From: JALYGK01 sp036259835
GTDB taxonomy: Bacteria > Actinomycetota > UBA4738
Length of the DNA: 11,170 nt
Direction: 5' to 3'
Assembly (NCBI GenBank): GCA_036259835.1
Contig: DATABA010000033.1
Location: 1-11,170, forward strand
Part shown: positions 6,570-11,170 of the stretch, piece after piece
How positions within the stretch are numbered: the stretch's first letter is position 1
Layout: every line of letters begins with the position of its first letter
Translations under genes and position numbers: made by a program
Notes under the pieces: model-generated
Databases searched by the model: none
The model's input: the letters and a program-made list of their open reading frames with translations, nothing else
What the model was told of the DNA's origin: nothing

Positions 6570-8869
6570 CTGTCTCGCCGGTCTCTGCCCGGCCGCCCCT
6601 CCCTCCGGTCCCCCCTCCGAGGCCGGAAGCCGCGGTCGCGGCCGCGATCGCCGGCGGTGGCATGCTCTCGGGGACGACGCTCCCGGTCCGAATCGCCTTC
6701 TTCACGCGGCCACCCGCCTTCGGGTGGATCCCATCCCTCGCCGACCGGCTTGAGGCTGATCTTGCCCTGAGGGTCGATTTCCTGGACCTCGACCGTGAGC
6801 TTGTCGCCCACGTTCACCGCCTCCTCAACCGACGAGAGCCGCCGGCCCCGACCGAGCTTCGAAATGTGGACGAGCCCATCTCGGGCCGGCGTCAGGTTCA
6901 CGAACGCGCCAAACGTGGTGGTCTTCACCACCGTTCCTTCGAAGCGCTCCCCGACCTGCGGAAGGCGAGGGTTCACGATCTCGTCGATCATGTGAACGGC
7001 GCGCTCGGCGCCCTCGGCATCACGCGACCCAATGAAGATCCGGCCGTCATCCTCGATGTCGATGTCCGCGCCGGTCGTGGCGATGATCTCGTTGATCCGC
7101 TTGCCTTTCGGGCCGATCACCTCACCGATCTTGTCGACCGGAACCTGGATGGTGATCACGCGGGGCGCCTTCATGGTCAGGGCTTCTCGCGGTTTCGCGA
7201 TCGTCCGCGACATTGCTTCCAGGATGATCATTCGAGCGTCCTTCGCCTGCTTCAACGCGCCGGTCAACACCTCGGCCGGAAGCCCAGTGACCTTCGTGTC
7301 GAGCTGAAGCGCCGTGACGAACTCGCGGGTCCCGGCGACCTTGAAGTCCATGTCCCCGAGGGCGTCCTCCGCGCCGAGGATGTCCGTCAGCGTCACGAAC
7401 TCCCCGCCCTCCGCGATCATCCCCATGGCCACCCCACCAACGGGCGCCTTGATCGGAACTCCGGCATCCATGAGGGAAAGCGTCGATGCGCACACGCTGG
7501 CCATCGACGTGGAGCCATTCGATTCGAGGACGTCCGACACCAGTCGCAGCGTGTAGGGAAACTCATCCTCCGCCGGAATGACCGGGACCAGCGCGCGCTC
7601 GGCCAGCGCGCCGTGCCCGATCTCGCGACGACGGGGACCACCCAGTCTTCCCACCTCGCCCGTCGAAAACGGCGGGAAGTTGTAGTGGTGGATGTAGCGC
7701 TTCGATTCCTCGGGATCGAGCGTGTCGATGATCTGCGTCATTCGAAGCATCCCGAGCGTCGTGACCGTCAGGACTTGGGTCTCCCCGCGCTGGAAGAGCC
7801 CGGAGCCGTGGGCCCTCGGGATGATCCCGACCTCCGAAGATAGCTGACGGATCTCGTCGGGCTTTCGCCCGTCCAGACGAACACCTTCCTGGATGATCCG
7901 CTGCCGCATCGCATTCTTTTCCAACGCCTTGAACGCCGGGCTGATCTGCCCGGCCCGCGCCGGATACTCCTCGCCCCACAGCTCTTCCAGGTGCTTCTTC
8001 GTCTCGTCCTTCAGCGTGTCGAGATTCTCCTCGCGCTCCCGCTTCGCGGGTACCAGCGCGTCGCGAAGCCGCGGCCCGGCGAAAGATTCGATCGCTGCGT
8101 ACACGTCCTGGTCGTACACGGGCCTCGGCTCGAACGCCTGCGGGCTGACGCCTGCCTGGGCCACGACGTCCCGTTGGAACTCGATGAGCTCCAGGATGTG
8201 CTGCCTGGCGACCTCCAGACCGTCCGCCACCACCTCTTCGGTCGGTGCGACCTCTCCGTCGGCAACGCGGCCCCACGCTCCCTCCGGGGCTTCGCCCTCC
8301 ACCATCAAGATGTCGATGGCCCCTTGCTCGTTCTGCCGACCGGCCACGACCACGTCGAACGTGGCGAGGTCGAGATCCTGATAGGTCGGGTTGACCTTCC
8401 ACTGGCCGCCGATGAGGCCCAGGCGCACGGCTCCGACCGGACCGTCAAATGGGAGACCCGCGAGGCAAACCGCGAGACTGGCCGCGTTGATGCTGGGAAT
8501 GTCGTACGGATTCGCCATGTCGGCGGACAACACGGTGACTACGACATGGACGTCGTCGCGATACCCCTCTTTGAAGGTCGGGCGAAGGGGGCGGTCCGTA
8601 AGCCTTGCCGTGAGGATCGCCGTTTCCGACGGCCTTCCCTCGCGGCGGAAGAAGCCGCCGGGAATCTTTCCGGCCGCATACATCCGCTCTTCGACGTCGA
8701 CGGTGAGCGGGAAGAAGTCGAGTCCCTCCCGAGGCGCGGCGCTGGTGCACGTCGCCAGTACCTGCGTTTCGCCGAGCGTAAGGACGCACGAGCCGCCCGC
8801 TTGTTTGGCCAGCTTCCCCGTCTCGACGACGAGTTCGGTTCCGCCAATGGTTTTGCTAGATCTGATCAC
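6566..8869 (-). CDS. pnp: Polyribonucleotide nucleotidyltransferase (PNPase)
   Basis: A 767-residue phosphorolytic 3'-to-5' exoribonuclease that acts as a trimer in mRNA decay and can also add 3' tails. Seen in order: first RNase PH domain (about 10-140, with GGFFRREGRPSE at 71-82), helical linker (about 245-325), second RNase PH domain (about 328-555, with GVRLDGRKPDEIR at 329-341, SGLFQRGETQVL at 356-367 and the catalytic D-I-L-G-x-E-D-x-L-GDMDFKVAG block at 496-513, Asp506, Asp508 and Lys510), KH domain (571-628, with IGPKGKRI at 585-592) and S1 domain (639-708). A charged Arg/Gly/Asp-rich tail (709-767) follows; it is absent from E. coli PNPase but similar tails are common in actinobacteria. 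The start is GTG, with a perfect AAGGAGG ribosome binding site seven bases upstream. That site lies within a 10-bp stem. Heads the pnp-M16-dapB-deacetylase operon. Confidence 0.98.
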   Translation of the reverse strand: MIRSSKTIGGTELVVETGKLAKQAGGSCVLTLGETQVLATCTSAAPREGLDFFPLTVDVEERMYAAGKIPGGFFRREGRPSETAILTARLTDRPLRPTFKEGYRDDVHVVVTVLSADMANPYDIPSINAASLAVCLAGLPFDGPVGAVRLGLIGGQWKVNPTYQDLDLATFDVVVAGRQNEQGAIDILMVEGEAPEGAWGRVADGEVAPTEEVVADGLEVARQHILELIEFQRDVVAQAGVSPQAFEPRPVYDQDVYAAIESFAGPRLRDALVPAKREREENLDTLKDETKKHLEELWGEEYPARAGQISPAFKALEKNAMRQRIIQEGVRLDGRKPDEIRQLSSEVGIIPRAHGSGLFQRGETQVLTVTTLGMLRMTQIIDTLDPEESKRYIHHYNFPPFSTGEVGRLGGPRRREIGHGALAERALVPVIPAEDEFPYTLRLVSDVLESNGSTSMASVCASTLSLMDAGVPIKAPVGGVAMGMIAEGGEFVTLTDILGAEDALGDMDFKVAGTREFVTALQLDTKVTGLPAEVLTGALKQAKDARMIILEAMSRTIAKPREALTMKAPRVITIQVPVDKIGEVIGPKGKRINEIIATTGADIDIEDDGRIFIGSRDAEGAERAVHMIDEIVNPRLPQVGERFEGTVVKTTTFGAFVNLTPARDGLVHISKLGRGRRLSSVEEAVNVGDKLTVEVQEIDPQGKISLKPVGEGWDPPEGGWPREEGDSDRERRPREHATAGDRGRDRGFRPRRGDRREGRPGRDRRDS

Positions 8870-8877
8870 TGATGTTC

Positions 8878-8923
8878 CTCCTTGAACAGGCCACGGAAAC
8901 GGCCGAATGTGCAGTTCAAGGAG
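8878..8923 (-). promoter_or_regulatory. Stem-loop sequestering the pnp ribosome binding site
   Basis: Reading the minus strand, CTCCTTGAAC (8923-8914) and GTTCAAGGAG (8887-8878) form a perfect 10-bp inverted repeat around a 26-base loop, itself with a small GGCC/GGCC stem. The 3' arm contains most of the AAGGAGG Shine-Dalgarno sequence (8883-8877) of pnp, and the 5' arm acts as an anti-Shine-Dalgarno (CTCCTT). If folded, the site is blocked and pnp translation is lowered. Seen: the repeat and its position. Inferred: regulation, possibly autogenous control by PNPase or by RNase III processing upstream. Confidence 0.65.
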
Positions 8924-8940
8924 CTCGGGGGCCTGGTTCG

Positions 8941-9013
8941 CCAGTTCTCAGTGGTGGACTCCGGAATCGACACTTCTGGAGGGTCGCCTCCGGGATCCGC
9001 CACTGATAACTGG
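8941..9013 (-). promoter_or_regulatory. Long stem-loop in the rpsO-pnp leader, candidate RNase III substrate
   Basis: Minus-strand arms CCAGTTATCAGTGGCGGA (9013-8996) and TCCACCACTGAGAACTGG (8958-8941) pair at 16 of 18 positions (one A-G and one C-A mismatch). The 37 bases between can form further small stems, for example GGAGG with CCTCC around 8978-8991. Known: in E. coli and Streptomyces a double-stranded hairpin between rpsO and pnp is cut by RNase III and underlies pnp autoregulation. The position here, about 70-145 bases before the pnp start, matches. The structure is seen in sequence; the processing is inferred. Confidence 0.65.
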
Positions 9014-9057
9014 CAGCCGCCCGGCTCCTGGTTCGTTCTCCTCTCTCCTCCTTACCC

Positions 9058-9085
9058 TAAAGAGAAGGCGGCCTCGCGGCCGCCT
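9058..9085 (-). terminator. Intrinsic terminator (or attenuator) after rpsO
   Basis: Ten bases after the rpsO stop the minus strand forms an 8-bp GC-rich stem (AGGCGGCC with GGCCGCCT, 9085-9066) closed by a GCGA tetraloop of the stable GNRA class, followed by the pyrimidine tail TTCTCTTTA (9065-9057), about six T of nine. The tail is imperfect, so partial termination with read-through into pnp is likely. Confidence 0.7.
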
Positions 9086-9094
9086 CCCGGTCCG

Positions 9095-9364
9095 TCAGCG
9101 CCTCAGACCGAGGCGCGAAATCAGTGCCCTGTATCGCTCGATGTCTTCCCGGCGAAGGTAATCGAGGAGACGCCTCCGCTTCCCGACCATCTGGAGAAGG
9201 CCGCGCCTCGAATGGTGATCCTTGCCATGCGTCCTGAGATGCTCGGTCAAGGCGTCGATTCGCCTGGTCAGGATGGCGATCTGGACTTCGGGCGAGCCGG
9301 TGTCGGACTCACTCCGTTTGTGTTCGCCAATGAGGGCTGTTTTCTGCTCTTTGAGAAGTGCCAT
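9095..9364 (-). CDS. rpsO: 30S ribosomal protein S15
   Basis: An 89-residue protein, the same length as E. coli S15. It binds 16S rRNA in the central domain and helps to assemble the small-subunit platform. Seen: the TGSPEVQIAILT region (residues 22-33), then the R-I-x-x-L-T-x-H-L helix, the HGKDHHSRRGLL RNA-binding loop (46-57) and the RRRLLDYLRRED helix near the C-terminus. All are conserved S15 signatures with no gaps. The ATG at 9364 has no clear Shine-Dalgarno sequence. It is followed by a terminator-like hairpin and then pnp, the classic rpsO-pnp order. The upstream gene is capA rather than ribF, 50 bases away. Confidence 0.98.
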   Translation of the reverse strand: MALLKEQKTALIGEHKRSESDTGSPEVQIAILTRRIDALTEHLRTHGKDHHSRRGLLQMVGKRRRLLDYLRREDIERYRALISRLGLRR

Positions 9365-9376
9365 GGGTCGAAAAAG

Positions 9377-9382
9377 AGGTTA
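9377..9382 (-). promoter_or_regulatory. Weak -10 candidate for rpsO
   Basis: TAACCT on the minus strand, in the context TGTGCTAACCT, matches the relaxed TAnnnT pattern and ends 12 bases before the rpsO ATG, so any transcript would have only a very short leader and no ribosome binding site. A GTGACA hexamer upstream is spaced only 14 bases away, shorter than usual. This is suggestive only; rpsO may also be reached by read-through from capA. Confidence 0.25.
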
Positions 9383-9414
9383 GCACAGCCGTTTTTTGTC
9401 ACTCTTTGCGCCGT

Positions 9415-10509
9415 TCAATCGCCCGCGTCCTCCTCTTCTTGTTGCTGGCGAAGGACGGGATGACCGCTGGGGTCGATGACCGCCGGGAGGATGCGGGCCT
9501 CGATCTTTCGGTCCGGCGTCACCACCACTCGGGCGACGCCGGTGGTGGCACCGGCAGTGGAGAAGGCAGGCCAGACGAAGTTGCCAAGGCTCCAGAAAAT
9601 CGGCCGGTTCTTGTACGTCTCGAGGGACCCCAGACGGTGCGAATGGTGGCCGAACACCGCGTCGGCACCGGCGTCGATCACCGCGGCGGCGATTTCTTCT
9701 TGCTCGGGCAGGGGCTCGGGTTGCAGCTCGATCCCCCAATGGACCGTCACGAACACCAGATCTGCGACCTGGTCCGCGCGTTCGACCGCACCGACCATGC
9801 AGTCGATGTCCTCGTCGCAGGCCACGCCGGGGTGCCCAGGTGCGGCGACGGCCTCCGGCGCCGGCTCCACGACGTTGCCGATTCCAACGACGGCGACCTT
9901 CCACCCCTTGATTTCGAAGACCGCCGGTTTCGTTGCCGCCTCATCGTCCTCCCCCCCACCTACAACCGCGACGTCGTTTTCCTCCAGGTGCTCGATGGTG
10001 TCGAGAAACGCAGTGGGGCCGTAGTCGTAGGCATGGTTGTTTCCGATGTTCGCCACCTCGACCCCCGCGTCCTTCATCGCGGGAACCGCGTCAGGATCAC
10101 CGCGAAACGTGAACTCCTTGTCCAGCTCCTCACCGCGATCGGAGACCGGGCACTCCAGATTGACGATGGTCAGGTCGTCTCCTCGGAACAGGTCCGCGAC
10201 ACCCGACCATGGGTACGCGAAGTCATCTTCCGTGAGGTTGGGGACGTACTCCGGGTCGAGGTTCACGTCGCCGGTTCCGTGTATGACCAGCGTTCCCTTT
10301 GGGTCGGGCGAGGGGCTGGGAGAAGGGCGCGGACTCGGTGAAGACCTCGCGTCGGCGGCGGCGGTGCGATTTCGCCCCTCTCGCGTCGGGCGGACACCGA
10401 ACTCCGCTGTGAGCGCGAAGCCGACGAAGAAGATGATCGTCAGCACGATCGCCGCCCCGACCACGACCGTTTGGGGTCTTATCCTCGCTGGCGGTTGATT
10501 CAGCGACAT
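9415..10509 (-). CDS. CapA-family metallophosphatase-like protein (PGA_cap domain), membrane-anchored
   Basis: A 364-residue protein of the CapA / poly-gamma-glutamate capsule family with a calcineurin-like fold. Seen: one transmembrane segment at about residues 14-35 near an N-terminus with few charges, a Ser/Pro repeat linker (57-70), then the domain: GDVN at 80-83, NLE at 117-119, GNNHAYDYG at 156-164, HWG at 257-259 and GHHSH at 287-291. These match the metal-binding motifs of the family in order. The C-terminal end is acidic and Gln/Glu-rich. Topology suggests the catalytic domain lies outside the membrane. Known: some members act in capsule or poly-glutamate handling; most are uncharacterised, and no capB/capC synthase gene is in the window, so capsule synthesis should not be assumed. 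The ATG is preceded by AAGGA, which overlaps the ribF stop; the six-base gap points to co-transcription with ribF. Confidence 0.9.
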   Translation of the reverse strand: MSLNQPPARIRPQTVVVGAAIVLTIIFFVGFALTAEFGVRPTREGRNRTAAADARSSPSPRPSPSPSPDPKGTLVIHGTGDVNLDPEYVPNLTEDDFAYPWSGVADLFRGDDLTIVNLECPVSDRGEELDKEFTFRGDPDAVPAMKDAGVEVANIGNNHAYDYGPTAFLDTIEHLEENDVAVVGGGEDDEAATKPAVFEIKGWKVAVVGIGNVVEPAPEAVAAPGHPGVACDEDIDCMVGAVERADQVADLVFVTVHWGIELQPEPLPEQEEIAAAVIDAGADAVFGHHSHRLGSLETYKNRPIFWSLGNFVWPAFSTAGATTGVARVVVTPDRKIEARILPAVIDPSGHPVLRQQQEEEDAGD

Positions 10510-10515
10510 GGGTCC

Positions 10516-11170
10516 TTACCTGGCAACAAGCGTGCGAGTCCGCTCCACGTCTTCCTTGATCTGACGCGCCAGCTCCTCGGCCGACCCGAACCTGACTTCG
10601 TCTCGAAGACGGTCCCAGAATTCCAGACTGATCTGTTGCCCCAGGAGGTCTCCTTCGAAGTCGAGCAGAAACGCTTCTGCGTGGAGCGGCTCAGTCCCGA
10701 AGGTCGGGTTGGTGCCGACATTGATCGCGGCGACGTGGCCCTGGCTCCCGACGATGGCCTTCCCCGCATAGACGCCTTCGGCCGGAAGGACCATCCCGGG
10801 GGCCACCTCGAGATTCGCCGTGGGAAAACCGAGGCCTGCGCCGCGACCCGCGCCGCGAACGACCCGGCCGTCCACCACGAACCGGCGGCCCAGCGCGGTG
10901 GATGGCCAGTCGAGGTCTCCTTCGAGGAGGGCTCCCCTGATCGAAGAGGACGAGACCGGCCTGTCGTCGAGGGTGAAAAGAGGAACCCCTTCCACACCGA
11001 ATCCGTACGAGCCACCGAGTTCGGACAGAACGGCCAGGTTCCCCTTCGCCTTGTGGCCGAACGTGAAATTCGAACCGACCACCGCGTGGGCGATCCTGAG
11101 TCGTTCCACCAGCACCTTTGCCACGAACTCCTCCGGTGACCAGCGCGAAAACTCCTCGGTGAACTCCAGT
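10516..11170 (-). CDS. ribF: Bifunctional riboflavin kinase / FAD synthetase, C-terminal part (partial, 5' end outside window)
   Basis: The frame is open from the window edge to TAA at 10518-10516. The visible 218 codons cover the end of the FAD synthetase (adenylyltransferase) domain and the whole riboflavin kinase domain; about the first 90-100 residues are missing. Seen: FSRWSPEEFVAKVLVERL, then VVGSNFTFGHKAKGN (the adenylyltransferase core), the R-P-V-S-S-S-S-I-R end motif, and in the kinase domain GLGFPTANL with the PTAN metal/ATP motif, G-V-Y-A-G, INVGTNPTFG and AFLLDFEGDLLG. The enzyme phosphorylates riboflavin to FMN and adenylates FMN to FAD. A GTG at 11124 is only an internal codon: conserved family sequence continues upstream of it to the edge. 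Followed after six bases by capA. Confidence 0.96.
   Translation of the reverse strand, partial: LEFTEEFSRWSPEEFVAKVLVERLRIAHAVVGSNFTFGHKAKGNLAVLSELGGSYGFGVEGVPLFTLDDRPVSSSSIRGALLEGDLDWPSTALGRRFVVDGRVVRGAGRGAGLGFPTANLEVAPGMVLPAEGVYAGKAIVGSQGHVAAINVGTNPTFGTEPLHAEAFLLDFEGDLLGQQISLEFWDRLRDEVRFGSAEELARQIKEDVERTRTLVAR

Noticed and set aside
5739..8872. Several long plus-strand open frames opposite the M16 gene and pnp (5739-6770, 6662-7843, 7991-8872)
   Set aside because: All mirror the codon pattern of strongly supported minus-strand genes and show no family motifs.
8932..9035. The flanked hairpin in the pnp leader as a transposable element with target duplication
   Set aside because: The right direct repeat is 13 bases away from the inverted repeat, so it does not fit a clean target-site duplication, and the position matches the known place of pnp processing hairpins. 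Kept only as a low-interest observation.
9369..9407. AAAGAG/CTCTTT repeat followed by TTTTT between capA and rpsO as a terminator
   Set aside because: Six weak pairs with a loop of more than 20 bases, ending almost on the rpsO start codon; a functional terminator there is unlikely.
9358..10341. Plus-strand open frame of 327 codons opposite capA
   Set aside because: Antisense to the CapA-family gene, whose metal motifs are all in order; no independent evidence for coding.
10295..10345. Tandem repeat in capA (Ser-Pro codons)
   Set aside because: A low-complexity Ser/Pro linker between the membrane anchor and the catalytic domain, common in exported actinobacterial proteins.
1..11170. CRISPR arrays, tRNA/rRNA genes, insertion sequences, phage or defence genes
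   Set aside because: None could be recognised on either strand; the window is nearly filled by core genes.

Overview
The window is a GC-rich stretch of bacterial chromosome carrying mostly core genes. All but three of the features point left (minus strand). Gene content and order (ribF, rpsO, pnp, an M16 peptidase, dapB, then RNase J and FtsK) resemble the conserved arrangement seen in Actinomycetota, so an uncultured or deep-branching actinobacterium is my best guess. This is inferred from synteny and base composition only; no rRNA is present to confirm it.

Right part (about 8870-11170, minus strand): the 3' part of ribF (FMN/FAD synthesis), a membrane-anchored CapA-family metallophosphatase, and rpsO (ribosomal protein S15). 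A GC-rich hairpin terminator and a structured 225-base leader follow rpsO and precede pnp. The leader holds a long imperfect stem-loop like the RNase III substrate upstream of pnp in other bacteria. It also holds a second, perfect 10-bp stem that buries the pnp ribosome binding site. This is the most interesting regulatory structure in the window.

Middle (3554-8869, minus strand): pnp (PNPase), an M16 zinc peptidase, dapB (lysine/diaminopimelate pathway) and a PIG-L/LmbE-type deacetylase form one tight operon. Each junction overlaps by 1-4 bases (TTGA, GTGA, TGATG), which suggests translational coupling.

Left part: a plus-strand island (2175-3522) carries a PduO-type cobalamin adenosyltransferase, an EthD-domain protein and a truncated trypsin-like protease remnant. 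It sits between the dapB operon and rnj. Reading left, rnj (RNase J) probably starts a leaderless transcript and is followed one base later by the N-terminal end of an FtsK/SpoIIIE DNA translocase cut by the window edge.

The theme is housekeeping: RNA turnover (PNPase, RNase J), translation (S15), cofactors (FMN/FAD, adenosylcobalamin) and cell-wall precursor and envelope functions (DapB, CapA). I see no defence system, CRISPR array, tRNA, rRNA, insertion sequence or prophage. I do not find a clearly new multi-gene system; the novel candidates are the pnp leader architecture and the small accessory insertions.
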